The notes under the pieces: model-generated
What the model saw: the letters and a program-made list of their open reading frames with translations, nothing else
Told to the model about the DNA's origin: nothing
The model's database searches: none
Shown here: in pieces, positions 33,708 through 46,148 of the stretch
Position numbering within the stretch: position 1 is the first letter of the stretch
Layout of the letters: the number at the start of each line of letters is the position of its first letter
Position numbers and translations under genes: made by a program
NCBI GenBank assembly: GCA_020081605.1
Contig: JAHREC010000029.1
Coordinates: 1 to 64,000 of the forward strand
Source: Albifimbria verrucaria
Lineage: Eukaryota > Ascomycota > Sordariomycetes > Hypocreales > Stachybotryaceae
DNA length: 64,000 bases
Direction of reading: 5' to 3'

Positions 33708-34016
33708 TCAACCACATGGTGTACCACAATACCCACAGGCTCGACCAGGAATGACCCAAACCTCGTCACCGGACTGGAAACAAGTCGGGCACCTGATGCC
33801 TGGCATCTGTATTATTCTCAAGTTTAGATGAGCGCTAGTCCTTTGGGAGCAACGAAAACGAAGAGGGTAACCTACCTTGAAGATTGATGCCGAGGCACGT
33901 ATATTAGCCATTACCCATAAACGTGGCTGAATAAGGGCACGAATAGGTTGCATTTGGGCAACCATTGTAGAGGCGATGTTGAACTGATAGGACTCTCCAG
34001 AGAAAGCATAGGTCAA
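33708..34016 (-). CDS. Small zinc-ribbon-like protein, two exons, copy 1 of 3
   Basis: Exon 1 (34016-33876) and exon 2 (33806-33708) join in frame through a 69-nt intron (GTAGGT donor at 33875, ATACAG acceptor ending 33807), giving about 79 residues. The exon 2 product is MPGIRCPTCFQSGDEVWVIP followed by GRACGYCGTPCG, with two CX2C pairs 17 residues apart (CPTC and CGYC): the spacing of a zinc ribbon. The N-terminal exon (VAQMQPIRALIQPRLWVMAN) is amphipathic. Unread through the intron, the frame also stays open. I do not recognise the family by name. Fragments with the same last exon lie at 36797-36886 and 63891-63967 in this window, each right after an AG, which supports the gene model and shows this is a dispersed family. 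Confidence 0.55.
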   Translation of the reverse strand: MTYAFSGESYQFNIASTMVAQMQPIRALIQPRLWVMANIRASASIFKVGYPLRFRCSQRTSAHLNLRIIQMPGIRCPTCFQSGDEVWVIPGRACGYCGTPCG

Positions 34017-34290
34017 ACCACCAGATTGACAAAGTTCAATGAATGACGAGTATTAAATCGGTAAGCAGCTTGCTGAGTGAAGTAGTCGGTACAATTACTC
34101 TGTTCAGTGCTTGGTAAGCCCAGTTCCACGGGGACCATTCTGTTATAAACATGCCCTTAGATCGATGAGAAGTTCTTAGTAAACCTTTTGGCCAATTGCT
34201 AGGCTGCATTTTAGCTGGATGCTGATCCGTTTTCACTCGGACCAAAAACTCCGGCACATGGCCAATCACAAATTGCCTTCTAGATACCAC

Positions 34291-35460
34291 GGTACTGGGA
34301 CGACACCCTTATTTTCAAGCTTCTTTTGACTTATCACAATTTATCTCTAGAATACCTATGGAAGGTGGGGCATAGCTCACATCCAAATAACCACTTAATG
34401 CCCAACGAGGGCCGGCTGAAGTTGCATTTTGCGACTTTGCCAATAGTTTAGACGGGTTCATCATCACATGTGAGTTGTAGTATACCGTAGCTTCTCACCA
34501 CGCTGTACGTAATGTTTGGAAACGGTAGGGCTTGTCATGGTGTTGTGTTGTTTATAGAGGAGATGGTAGGTTATGGGGTTCAAACAGAACATTCTACATA
34601 AAACAATGAGCAAGTTAGGCTCACTTCGAGGCTGATGTTCGGACTACCTAGTAATTGTCTTGGTCTAGTTATCGAATATTTGCTTTTAACTTCATCTACT
34701 GGACTAATTTTTAAGTCGAAGGTTCTATTCAGCTCAAAGTAGCGAATGGGATATCTCAAATAATACCCGACCTATTCAATGAGATTAGGGAGCGAAACCG
34801 GATGGATTTTTCAGAGTAGAACTTGCTTGTTATGCTGAATGGGTGAGAAGGCATGGTAGGTACAACCAGAGTCATGGATTAAACACTTTTACCTAATGCA
34901 GCCGCATTTTCCCCTTGTTGTTAGTTGTGTGCCTGTGCACATCATCGGTTGGGCTTGCGGCATTTGGGCTTGCGGCGTTTTCTCTCCCGACTCGAGTTGT
35001 CGGTGAGATGATTAGGCTGATGGCATTTTTAGCCACTGAAGGGATGGGCCTAGCGTTCGTGGCGTTGGCAGATGATCAATCGCTCTGAGACATTGTATCA
35101 GAGCCAGGTCATAATGAACTTATTCATTTGCGCAGCCCATTGCATTCTATTATTCTGTCGTCAAATTTCTTGTACCAATGCAAGATACTTGCAACCATTG
35201 CGCCAATCACCATCGCCGGATTCCCCCTTGGTTAGTAAAATGCGATTGCTTACACATCTCGTTATTTCACCATCATGCAGGGAAATAATTGAACAACAGC
35301 CATTGAACTAATCACAATCGCCGGAGCTCACACCCACCAATGAAAAGCGCGAGGGTTTACCTACCACGTCATTTCACTATCATCGAGCATTTTCAATTAC
35401 GCATTGTCTGTAAGTTAATAGCTTAAGGAAAAATATTAAAAGACGCCCATAACCATGCTA
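34291..35460. other. No gene recognised
   Basis: Nothing supportable. A short direct repeat (tttgggcttgcggc, twice) occurs at about 34950-34980, and a similar pair (atcaccatcgccgga / atcacaatcgccgga) at about 35205-35325. Confidence 0.35.
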
Positions 35461-35492
35461 ACACCTCCCTTTTTCATTTGTACGTGCCCGCA

Positions 35493-36058
35493 ATGCCTCG
35501 ACCGACTGAGACCAACCAGAGCCCTGCATCTGTAGACTCATCACAGTTACGTTCGCTTAGACCAATCGCGCCTCGGCCACAGTCCGTCTCAAAAGTCCCT
35601 GTAGCAGTTTACAATCCGCCCAGGAGAACCTCTACGAAAGCAGCATGTGATCAGTGCCGCTCCCGTAAGATTAAGGTGAGCATTAGGACGCCTTTTCTCG
35701 CAAACGGCCTATATATCTGAGAAATACGCAGTGTGATGCGCAACGCCCAAGCTGTTCTGGATGCGTAAAGGTAGCAAGGAAGTGTAATTATGCTACTGCT
35801 CCGTCCGAGTCACACCACCAGGCAGCCAAGCGTAGATACCTGGAGCTACAATCTTCAAACTCAACATACCAACAAATCTTCGAGATTCTCCAAACCAGGA
35901 CCTCTAAAGAAGGCCAGGAGATATTACGCTATATACAGAGCGGTGCGGATGCCAAGACTGTCCTCAAATGGGTCCGCGATGGAGATATGTTACTGCAGCT
36001 TTCTCTCGTGCCGTATAAGGGCAACCAATTCTCCAGATGGATCTCCTTGAGTCCATAA
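35493..36058 (+). CDS. Short Zn2Cys6 transcription factor, intact
   Basis: Exon 1 runs from ATG 35493 to 35675. A 56-nt intron (GTGAGC donor, CGCAG acceptor ending 35731) follows, and exon 2 runs 35732 to TAA 36056-36058, giving 169 residues with phases that match. The cluster is split by the intron: AACDQCRSRKIK then CDAQRPSCSGCVKVARKC, a complete CX2CX6CX6CX2CX6C. Lysines and arginines before it form a basic arm. A helical linker follows (QQIFEILQTR, QEILRYIQSGADAKTVLKWV), then DGDMLLQLSLV, and the protein ends 19 residues later. Typical relatives go on for 400-700 residues with a regulatory domain, so this is a DNA-binding-only form. With no lesion seen, it may be expressed and could compete with full-length factors at their sites (inference). 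Confidence 0.78.
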
Positions 36059-36780
36059 GCTACAAAATTGTAACCGCCCCACAATGTCTTAGTCATATCC
36101 AGTACATAAAGCAAATTCAAAACTATACGTTGATGATGATCATTATGGTGTAGCTATACATAACGCGGGGCAATGCCGATACATCTACCATTAGCCAATT
36201 TACATAGTCTTCGATGTATCTAGTTTTTATCCAATTATCATTGGTCAATTCGGTGATTTGCTACCTAGTCTGTAGCTTATGGGCCCCTAAGGAGATAGGC
36301 ATCATTAAACCGTCATGCAACAGTGGATCTGAGTTATTGAGTTACATTGACACCCTAGAGTCAAATTTTCAGTACTCCCTCTCTCCCCGTTACTCCTTTT
36401 TACTGTTGCTGCATCATTTCCTCTTATGAAGGACCTGATTTAAGCCGCTTAAGATGAATGTATTGCTTTATCCAGGGTATAGAAAATTATACTTAAAGCA
36501 ATTACATTATCTGCATTAACTTCGTCTTTATTCCCCTCAAGCGTCTATATCACAGAGATAGTATTTTGCTTTTCTTTTTAAGCATTAAAGCTTTAATAAG
36601 ACTACACTGTATTTCTTTTTGAAGAATGGCATTCATAGTTGTAAGCAATCATCCTTTTGGAGCTTTCCGTAGCATTACCATCACAGCACAGAGATAGCAA
36701 ATAACACTTATATCTCAGCATATCATCGGGCATTTACACTGCCGCTCAAAGAAAACCCTTAATGATCGAGCAGTCGCGAA
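36059..36780. other. AT-rich, no gene recognised
   Basis: 36430-36640 is AT-rich. No motif. Confidence 0.4.
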
Positions 36781-36796
36781 AATACCAGGTGTACTA

Positions 36797-36886
36797 TGCC
36801 CTAGATGCACTTTGAAAGGTGCAGAGGTCTGGGTTATTCCAGGTCGTGCTTGTGGCTATTGTGGGACAGCGTGCAGGATAGCTTGA
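36797..36886 (+). pseudogene. Zinc-ribbon-like last exon, copy 2 of 3
   Basis: Encodes CPRCTLKGAEVWVIPGRACG then YCGTACRIA and a TGA at 36884-36886. It matches exon 2 of the gene at 33708-34016 residue by residue around EVWVIPGRACGYCGT. Sequence similarity extends a little upstream (taccaggtgta against atgccaggcatc), but no first exon is recognisable before it, so it is probably a detached last exon. It lies on the opposite strand to copy 1, 2.8 kb away. Confidence 0.6.
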
Positions 36887-38558
36887 CCTGAGGGGTGAGA
36901 TCAGTGGGCTTGGGTTAGACAATACCGTCCCAGTATGGATCAGCGCAATCTACAGCAGAAGAAAATAAAAGATTTAAACTCTATAATATATCCACGGTAC
37001 AGACTTGACAGATCGTCTTTGCCTTAAGTAACCCAATGATTAATATCTAGTGCCTGATTGAGATATAAGGAGGTCAGATGGCTCCAGTACGAGGGTCTGG
37101 GACAATGAGCAAGGCGACCAGGCAATGAAGGAGGCAATAAGTTGAAAAGAAGGTTATTAACGCCGATCAGAAATAAAAACACCGAAACACCGATCAGAAA
37201 AAGAGAATCTCATGGGAGTGCAAGCAGGCCAAGAGAGGGTGCCCTTTCTTCATGTCCATAGCCATGGACCGCATAAAGTGAGAGCTCAGAAGCCTTTAAC
37301 TGCGAACAGAAGGAGATTGGAGAGACTTGTTTTGTGGCCAGTACCTGAGTGAAACTAGTTCAAAGAATGGAAGGATAGATTGCTTCACTAGGTTGGGACT
37401 TTCAATGGAGTCCATTTTGTTTTACCTGATATGATATGAGGTCGATTAGTCATTGCATTGATGTGGCTGTGTGTGTGTGGCGCACGCGTTAGGGCGCAGC
37501 TCGCACTGAGCGTTTGATGGTTCGTGCTAACTTTGTCGCTGCTAACTTTGTCGCTGGTGAGAAGAACGCGGAAGAAAGAACCTTTGGGAACTTCGTTCAT
37601 CGAGGCATATACTAAGCTGGCAAAAAAACTAGGACACTATAAACATTTCACCTTTCCATCTTGCCTAAGAATCGGGATGGTGCGTTCGTGTCAATAATTA
37701 CAGGCGCCCTCTCAAGCAGGCCCCGTAAATTCCATCCACTCTGGACGCCTCCCGGAGCGGCTTCATTCATTCATCTCAAATGCCAAGAGTCGATGCCGAT
37801 GCGGTCCCAAAAAGTGTCAATGGGATAGCTGAATCAGGTCTTCATAATACTCCGATGAGTTACAGCAGTCAAAACCTACAGGGTATAGTGCCTTGAATCA
37901 CTGAATCAGATTGTGGGACGGTTTCTTTGGCGACCTAGGGAATTTTAGTCATTATCTCGCCACAACTTTCTCAACCCCGAAGCTCATGTCATCACATATC
38001 TCTCCTTTATGGCCTTTCACAGTGAATAACACTATTGCCCGACATAGAGTCTGGTGGGAAACCCGGAAGAAAGAGTAATCTCGGACCATTGTATTCGCAA
38101 GCGTATTGATCCATCCAGGACCGCTGGTATGAATGGTTTCAATGGTCTGAAAAAGATAACAGATTACTTGGGTATGGCGTTGGTCCAACCATAAAAGAGC
38201 CGGACTACATATACGTAATTCACTATGTATACTTTGATTCATTACAGACATTTAAATTAGCTAAACTCATGATTGGTCGGGATGATTAAGCAGGGTTGTA
38301 ATCCTTAAATCCCTAGCCCTAACTATATGTCTAGCAGCTTAGATAAGATTCGAGGGAAAGAATTCCTTAAAGAGGATTCCTGAATTCAAAGAGGCTTAAG
38401 CTCGACCATATAATAACAATCATAGGCGCGTATACCGCGGACCTTTGGTAGCTAGGCAGACTGGCCCAACGGCCAAGGCCACCCATTTGGATGTAAGAGC
38501 GCCAGGCACGCACCACACGAAGCAACCACCTTCCTTGACACAATTTCACCACTGGCCT
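36887..38558. other. No gene recognised
   Basis: Short frames only. A small GT-rich patch occurs at about 37466-37480. It contains the 3' flank of the Trk gene at the right end. Confidence 0.4.
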
Positions 38559-41112
38559 CTACTCAATGGCATTGCTCATCAATGACTTCCTTGCGCTTTG
38601 GTCCCTATCACCCTCGGCCACATCATTGCTAGCATTGGGGAGTATGATGGCGCGGTCGATGGCGTTGGGAAGACCACGATGACGGCCTCGGATCATCATG
38701 GCGCAGATGACCAACTTGGAAAAGGTAGTAAATTGGCCGCAGAGGGATGTCATGACGGAGGGATGGCCAAGCGACAAGCCGACGTTTCCACTGGGAGCTG
38801 TATGTCAGTAATGTGAACATGCAGACCAAAGAGAATCTGCACCTACTATGCACTGACTACTTCGAAGAAAACGGGGAACACCGAGAATGACTTGAGGCAT
38901 ATAGGTTAGTTAAAGAGCTGCCGTCATGTAACAGATCAATTGAGCGCTTACCGGTTCGTTGAGGTCCATGATTCGCTTCGACTCAGCAACACAAATACAA
39001 AAAGTGCCGAGGAACATATACCACAGGTCGAAGCTTAACTGATTCCGGACGTGCATCATGACGTAAGACACGCTGTTAGTCTCGTCGGGACTGCTCTCGT
39101 GGCCATAGACTCCAAGAGCCTTTTCCTCGTAGGTGTTTGAGGCGCGGATAGCAATCGCGATCGGAAAAATAGCAATATACATCATACACAGCAAGCTGAA
39201 CTGGACTCCTGGGTTAACAAGGGCTAAGTTCAGGGTAGATGTTCCCGTATGACGAGCTGACGCAGCCTGGAATAGAGCCGACAGAATACGGGGTCCCATA
39301 GGTAAGTCGGTAACGGCTGGGTTATCCAGATCGAGGACTATAATGAGCAAGACGTCGATGAAGTTCATGACGAACAGAATGCCGAAGAGTATCCAGGTCG
39401 GCTTGCTAGGAAATAGCAATGTGTAGCATCGTCGTGGGTGGTCGAGGAGAAACTGTAGGGGCTCTTTCATGGCTGACTCGGCGGGTACCAGCTTGGACAT
39501 CGTCCAAATAATAAGACGGAGCAGGACAGGATAGCAAGTATTTCCAGCAAAAGCCAGGAATGTCATGACGATCATAGGCCATGTAGCATCTCTGAAGGTC
39601 ACCATCGAGTCGGGTGTTAGGGTAAAGCCCAGGTTATTCACCATTGTTTGAGCAGAATAAAAGGCCCTGTTCATCGCAGCTCGTCAGTCATCTTGGAATT
39701 GCAATACGGTATGGAACTCCCAAGACTTACCACCACGTTTTATCTTGGCCATTCTCTGCGAGCCAATCCTTGTACTTGGGAGCGGCATTATGGATCCAAG
39801 GGATGAGACAAATCGCTCCAAAGAAATGCAAACCGAAGAAATAACCTGCTCGGTACGGTCAGGTATATTCGAAGCATGAAGTAATATCGACAATTCATTA
39901 CCTATAATAATCTTGAAAAGAAGCTTGAGACTTCGATATTCGATACCGCCCAGAATTTCGCGGTCAGCCTCCGATAAATTGTGGAACTGGGAGTTGCGGC
40001 CCACAGTTACGTGTCGGGAGAGCTGAGGAAGATCCATGCTTCTACGCTCAATCGATGCCGAACGCTGCTGTGCACGGTTGAGTAGGGTAGAACGACCTAG
40101 AATAAGGGCCGAAGAAGCAGCTTTCTCAATCGAACGAGCGGCGCTAAGAGCGAGTCTATGGCTGTCACGGTGTCGAGACGGCATGCTTGAAGATTCCGCC
40201 GGGGTAATAGCATCGTCTAAGCATAGTAGAGGGAAGGTTTTAGAGCGGGAGCTGGTGGGAGTTGAGTCCGTGGTTGCTTACCATAGTCTTCATTTCTTGA
40301 GGCCGACGTATCGACCTCGACCACGGGTTGGCCTGTCGTGATGGATGTGTCAGTATGGGCATGGACAACTATTTAAATCTATACATGGCTGCAATTACCA
40401 TTCTCACGGTCCCTCGGACCCGGGACACGTAAAGCGACTTCGGATCGGTCCTCGGGGACATCGCGTACATCCCCATCAAATTTGATTATGGGAGACCTGA
40501 CGGGATGCGTTGCGGATAAAACTGTACGTCTCAAACCTAATGCTTCATCGTTTTCCTCGTCATGGGGCTTGCCTTCGACGTCTTCATTATTGCATCGAAG
40601 CGGAACTGGTTCTGAAAAGACTGTATCAGCAGCCGAATACGGATGTGTTTGATATAGCAAGAGTTTACCAGCAGTCTTCAACTGCTGTCTGAACCACCAG
40701 ATGCGGGCGAGAACAACAGCAATATTGACAAAGCCAAGATTGGTGATAATGGGGATGATGTAGATGTAGACCTGCTGATATGTCTTCAGATCCTTCACAT
40801 CGACCCTAGATTCAACAAGGTAGGTATCAGCCCTTGATGTTCTAAATGTCGACGCGACAAAGGATGGACATACGTATTCAGACCAGATTCGGTCGAGGCA
40901 CTGGCGCCAAAGAAGAACGCGTCGACGGCAGCAAGGTTGCCATTGGGGTAAATCACAACTAGCGAAAGGATGGCACAAAATATGATCCAGATATCTATGA
41001 TATATACAAGTTAGTGCCCGAATTTGTCCAAACATACGAATCTGTACTACTTACAATGGAGGGTGATAAACTTGAGCCTTGTAGCACAGAATGTTTTGAC
41101 TCCTTCCCACAT
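38559..41112 (-). CDS. TRK1: TrkH-family high-affinity potassium transporter, nine exons, intact
   Basis: Exons fit on the minus strand at 41112-41055, 40994-40874, 40805-40399, 40332-40282, 40216-39902, 39845-39731, 39666-38952, 38890-38847 and 38790-38559. All splice phases agree and the sum is 2058 nt, 685 residues. Hallmarks in order: FFFGASASTESGLNT (first P-loop/filter region), VDVKDLKTYQQVYIYIIPII, the cytoplasmic loop, GGIEYRSLKLLFKII, IPWIHNAAPKYKDW, AFYSAQTMVNNLGFTLTPDS (second P-loop), HTGTSTLNLALVNPGVQF (third), SAYGNVGLSLGHPS (fourth P-loop), FSKLVICAMMIRGRHRGLPN at the end. Known: fungal Trk imports K+ across the plasma membrane using its four-P-loop pore. It is the best-preserved gene in the window. 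The N-terminal ATG at 41112 is a choice; earlier exons cannot be excluded. The gene runs divergently from the HAL4-type kinase at 43294. Confidence 0.9.
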
Positions 41113-43293
41113 CGCGAGGCCTCTGGATGCGGCGGCTTGACAGCGCAAAGCTGGGGATATTATGGAAAAGGAGTTTAGATAAAGTTGGAGTGTCTGAGAT
41201 GCGGAAGCAAATGGGAGCCAAGCGCGGCAAAAGGAACCAGGGCTGAGGGAAGAAAAGACTTTGCCTAGTTGTTACCATCTGTCTGGCAAAAGGCCGAATT
41301 TATACTGGACCAAAATCATGAATTTGTGGGTGCTGCCATGCGACCTTTTCGAGCGAGACATGGGATGTAATTCCAAGTTATTGTGCGTCTTTGAGTTGAT
41401 TAGGTGGCAATCTAACCTGGAGACTTGCATATACCATTTCACTTTGCGAATTCTCCCACTTCTTCGAGTTTCTTGATGTACACAGCTTTCAGATTATCTA
41501 GGGTCCTCCAGTACACACCCAGTGACTACGAAAATCTTCTTAGCTATTTGATGATAATGCACGTGGTGGCTATGTGGGCGGCCTCCCGTCTCGTCTCAAA
41601 GGACGCTGTGATTGGTTATTTATGACTACACGGGAAGCAAACCAAGCTCCCCGCTTACTCCCCAAGCCCCTGTCAGGATATCGTAAATTGCCTCAAGCCG
41701 GACCCAGCCATAGAGCCCTCCAGTGTGGCATTCCCTGCGCTCAGCTTATGCCGCTGCCAAGAAATTGGCCCGTAAGCTTCTACGGTCCTTGCCGGCTGTC
41801 GCAAATGCGTATTACAATCGTCTCTCACTTGCATAGCTTGAAAACGTGCCATGTACAAAGTTGAATATGGAATGTGACAAAGGGTGGGCTCGGGCGGCAG
41901 CGGTCGGCCGTGGGATGGATACACGGACTTTCGAAGCAACACTCGGCCGACAGGTTACCTGCCTTAGTTCCTGCGCACTTGCGGAGGAGGGCCTCATGCC
42001 TAGAATAATGTTTTTGGCGACTGATGCTGGGGCAAGAAGAAAAAGACGGCCGAGCTTCTGCGTCTATCTCTGCTTATTATTGCTGCGACTACTCCTATTA
42101 TTATTGTTGTCGTTGTTGGTACTTGTTTATTTACTCATTTATTTCCGCTTCTTGCATGATTTTCTTTTTCATCTGTCCCGGTTGTCCCCACATTCGTTGA
42201 TAACGCTCTAAATATAAATATTCATTTTTAATCTTCTTTTTCCTCTTCCTCTTTTGCAAACAGCATATCGACGTTACGTAGAGGCTGCCGCTGCTAGTCC
42301 TCCTCCAGCAGCGTGCGGACTAGGCCAAAGGCGCACAAAATTACGTCAGAGCATCAACCGCCCAGTGCTTATGAACCCTCGAGCCGCCCACGGCCTGTAA
42401 CTTTTCACATCATGCCGCCAACCCCCGCCGGACGATCGCCTTGGCGCTGAGTGGTGCTTGTCCGCCAAGATGACCAGCAACATCTGGGCCGTCCTGCTCC
42501 AGCTCACAATATCGCCAAAAGTGACTGTTGTAATCCTGTTCTGGGCAATCTTCCCGGCAGATCCAGGCCACAAGACCTGGGCTCGGCATAACCAGACACA
42601 TCCTCCCAGTCACTAGCACCGTCATGCTATCCCACGCCGCCGCGTAGACCACCAACATGACTCGGCCGGCCAATCCGCCGCCTAGAGCCTCTTAATGGGA
42701 GGAGTAGCTGACCCAAACAAGACATCCATTTCTCAGACTATGACGCTAAACGTGCGACCCGGACGAGGGCGGTCGCCTGCCGGCTGACGCACCATTTCCC
42801 GTGACAAGTTTGTCATGATTGACATGGGGCGGGCTCGCCGGGTTCTGATATCCTTACCAGCACAGGTTCCCGGTTAGCCGGAGATTGCTGCCCTGATTGG
42901 CCAGAGGAGGCTCATGGGACCCCAACGGTGCATTGTTCAACGGAACCGGCCTCTTGTCCTTGCAAAGTGCACGGCTTATCTAAACTTGGGAGCTACGAGT
43001 CCTCGTGCGATGGGCTCTGCCCTGGTGCCTGGCCATGCACTCGGATTTTTCCCTTTTGGTTCATCTCCCAGGTGGCGCGAGGTCTAGTGTGTCAAGTATC
43101 GCTTTCAGAGGCGTTCCTTGGCCTGGAGACCTGCTCGTGGGCTACGCAGCAAAGCGACCAAAGGTAGGCGGCACCACGGGGCGAGCCAGGGGCGCTGCGA
43201 AGCCTGTTGCTGAGTTTTGCCCCGTAAGTTAGCATTCTGGTCGACTGGCATCATCTTCAAGAGCAACACTTGGTTTCAAAACCGACTCGATCT
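41113..43293. other. Intergenic region between Trk and the kinase
   Basis: 2.2 kb holding no recognised gene. It would contain both promoters of the divergent pair. A TTATTG/ttgttg low-complexity patch lies at about 42068-42130. Base composition turns GC-rich from about 42350 onward, continuing through the kinase. Confidence 0.45.
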
Positions 43294-44382
43294 ATGGACG
43301 CCAAGGCCATGCCGCCGCAGCGCTTCATCCTGCACTCGGGCTCTGAGGGCGGCCACGAGCATTATCTCGAGCCAAGAAAACAGCGGCAGACGTTATCCGC
43401 GGTATGGAGGAAGTTGATGGACTTTGGACTTCCCTCTTCGCCTGCAAACTCACCCGCAACTGCCGTGGATAAGTACGGCAAGTGCCAGGAGCTGCTGGGC
43501 AGCGGCGCGTCCGGCACGGTGTGGATCTCGCGCAAGTGGACGGCAAACGGGGTCGAAGAGCTGTACGCCATCAAGAGGTCCGGTCGGAGGCCCGGGGAGC
43601 CGAACAGCTCGTACACGAAGCGGGTCATGTCAGAGTATCGCATCTCGAGCGAGCTACGCCATCCAAACGTGATCCGCACGCTCGACCTGCTGCACGACGA
43701 GAAGGAAATGACCTACACAGTCATGGAGTTTTGCGCGGGCGGCAGCCTCTACATGTGGATCAGGTCGGCAGGAAATTCGAGGTGCAGGAAGCCGACTGCT
43801 TCTTCAAGCAGCTGATGAGCGGCGTCCAGTACATGCACGAGATGGGCGTGGCCCACCGCGACCTCAAGCCCGAGAACCTGCTTCTCACCGCCGGCGGCAG
43901 GCTCAAGATCGGCGACTTTGACTACAGCGAGTGTTTCCGCACGGCCTGGGAGGAGGATGCGCACATGGTGTCTGGCCTCTGTGGCTCGCAGCCGTATATT
44001 GCCCCGAGGCGTACGTGCAGGACGAGTTTGACGGTCGCGCTCTTGACATATGGGCCTGCGGCATCATATACGTGGCCATGCGCACCGGCAGTTTCCTCTG
44101 GAACATTGCGAAAAAGGACGAGGATGATTTGTACGCCCAGTATCTCGAGGATCGCCGTCAGGAGGCCGGCTTCGTTCCGCTCGAGACTCTGCGTCGGGTA
44201 AGTTGCACTTGCTTCCACCCCTTCCTGATGCCGGGGAAGCTCACGGCTCACGCATCGCTTAGGCACGCTGCAGCAACGTCATCTACTGCATGCTGGACCC
44301 GAACTCATCACGTCGGATCACGGCTTCACATGTCTTAAAGTCGGAATGGGGCCGGGAAATTCAAACTTGCCAGCCTGTCTGA
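43294..44382 (+). pseudogene. HAL4/SAT4-type serine/threonine kinase with two one-base losses
   Basis: ATG at 43294. The nucleotide loop is [10 protein letters not shown], the lysine is YAIKRSG and the C-helix region is [16 protein letters not shown]. The frame breaks at about 43752 inside CAGGSLYM (ATGG read as ATG), continues as [20 protein letters not shown], and has the catalytic loop [11 protein letters not shown]. The Mg motif reads DFD instead of DFG (GGC to GAC). The frame breaks again at about 44009 before [21 protein letters not shown] clean intron (44198-44262) leads to the last exon with CSNVIYCMLDPNSSRRITAS, VLKSEWGREI and TGA at 44382. Both breaks look like loss of one G. Known: HAL4/HAL5-type kinases of this NPR/HAL family stabilise Trk potassium transporters in yeast. 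The region is GC-rich relative to its surroundings. Confidence 0.8.
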
Positions 44383-45670
44383 TCCTGATTGAATTCGAGT
44401 GTTACTGGACTACGAGTTACTGAATATAGAGAGCGCGGGCCGACGAGCTGCCCAAGCTTTCAGCGAGAAGCAAGGCGCAAGGCGTACGGATAAAAATGCC
44501 TACCGCTGCACTGGCAATTCATTACTAATTTCACAAGCTTCTGTACTTAATCGAATACGCACTTCGCTTGCTAGTAGCAATCGGCCACGTGTAACGATTC
44601 GAATTATTCGGACGAGAGCGGCTCCTATTCACCACATGCTCATATCTTCATACACGACGGCCTGCATTAACTTTCTGAACATGCCTAGTTGGGTAAACAA
44701 ATCTATGATTGGTGCGACCCCGCCATGAAGTTTTGGATCCGGGTTTGGTGGACCGGATGCTGTTTGAGCAGCAACCATAATCTTCAGCTGTCCTCATTAC
44801 TGATGAAGCATCAACTACTACCAAAAATGGACGCATTTGGGATATGATTTTGTCTTCTGTCCGACGAGGAGCCATAGCCGTACTTATGGGCGAATTTTCG
44901 TCTCTAGTTTAGCCTAATAACATCAATCCTTTCTTTTCTACGGCAGGCTTGCCATGGGAAGCAGGTTTGTACCAGCTCTGTTCGGGTTACAAAATGACGA
45001 GCAGGTCGTTGGCCCAGCCGACACTCAAGCCGTTGCGATCAACACTGAACCCAAACCAGCGCATATTGTGCGACCTGTGGTGTCACCTGGCTCGTGGGGA
45101 ACACGAGCACATCATGCTAATAGCCGTTTGACTTCACGGGAAACCCGCCGAAGAATAGACCGGACCTCAAGCAAGCGTGGGAGGCCTTGCAGAATCCACG
45201 GGTTGGTGAACGATCAGGTCTCGCCAGATGCTCGCTCAACAACTTATGCATTGTAAACATATGAAGTCTCTTCGTGTGAAAAGCACTTTCCATCGCCTTA
45301 TCGCATCGGATATATCTCTTATCGGCGGGATCCCGGAGATTATGCCTTCATCGTTTGAGGCCGTGACAACCAAGCCTCAGTTAATCATGAATTGGCTAGA
45401 TGCGATTCGACAGGTCCAACCTGTGTTGACCCAACAATAGCCGCAAGTGGCCTTGAAAGAATATACGGCATCTGGCATCCCGTCAATGTCATATAAATTA
45501 TAGAGTTAACCAAATCTCACGTAAAAGCAACCTCGGTTATTGTTCGTCCGCGTTGAGAAGCCCTGAGCAAGGTTGTTGAAACGTTGCAGTCTCGATAGTA
45601 TCAACATTTAGTAACTTTTTCGAACACGATTTTTAAGCTTGTCTTTAATGAGTAGGTCGACCACAGCCCT
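44383..45670. other. No supported gene
   Basis: Frames at 44954-45256 and 45228-45440 may include decayed coding sequence (for example IRPVVSPG-like and EIMPSSFEAVTTKPQLIMNW), but no motif is recognised. Confidence 0.3.
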
Positions 45671-46148
45671 ATGAACCTCTTTACCCAAAATTGTGTAGAG
45701 GTTGTTACAGAATGGATCTCATTGCTCAGCAAAACCAGAATCTCCGGCGATCTCGCAAGCTCAGACCCCCGTATCATTGCCGCTCTCAAATCTCTGGATA
45801 GGATCATTTGTAGACAAGAAGGAACGCATTTGCTGCGACGGCTAGCTTACGTGCAGGTAATGCAGATATTTACCAAGCTTGAATCAATTATTAAATAATT
45901 GGGGAAATGGACAGACCTCACGTAAACCTTGTTATCGCGACGCGACTGTTGCCATCGACATTTACATGAAGGCTCAGGAAGATCGCTCACAAACAGACGC
46001 TTTGAGACGTGAGATCAAAGAACGCAAACGCGCTGGCAGAAGCTGGCGTGACTTAGCGGGACCACCTCCACTCTTCACCATGATATATTCAGAAGCTGCT
46101 GGGTCGGTCGTGTATGGTGTTGCCCTCTCCCCAGAGATCTTTTACTGA
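45671..46148 (+). CDS. Small two-exon protein of unknown family
   Basis: Exon 1 45671-45856 and exon 2 45915-46148 join in phase 0 through a 58-nt intron (GTAATG donor, GACAG acceptor), giving 139 residues. The N-terminal half is helical (VEVVTEWISLLSK, IIAALKSLDRIICR). The C-terminal half reads DALRREIKERKRAGRSWRDL then AGPPPLFTMIYSEAAG. The R-x-GRxW-x-x-LAGPxPLF..-YS motif is familiar from hypothetical proteins of filamentous ascomycetes, but no function is known to me. No lesion is seen. The reading frame may begin upstream, since ATG 45671 follows coding-like sequence. Confidence 0.45.

Noticed and set aside
41846..42211. Plus-strand frame with a very hydrophobic Leu run
   Set aside because: The Leu run comes from a TTATTG/CTCCTATTATT low-complexity patch; the rest has no protein character.
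43749..44266. Long minus-strand frames opposite the kinase
   Set aside because: They are the complement of a GC-rich kinase gene, have no motif, and the plus strand carries clear kinase subdomains.
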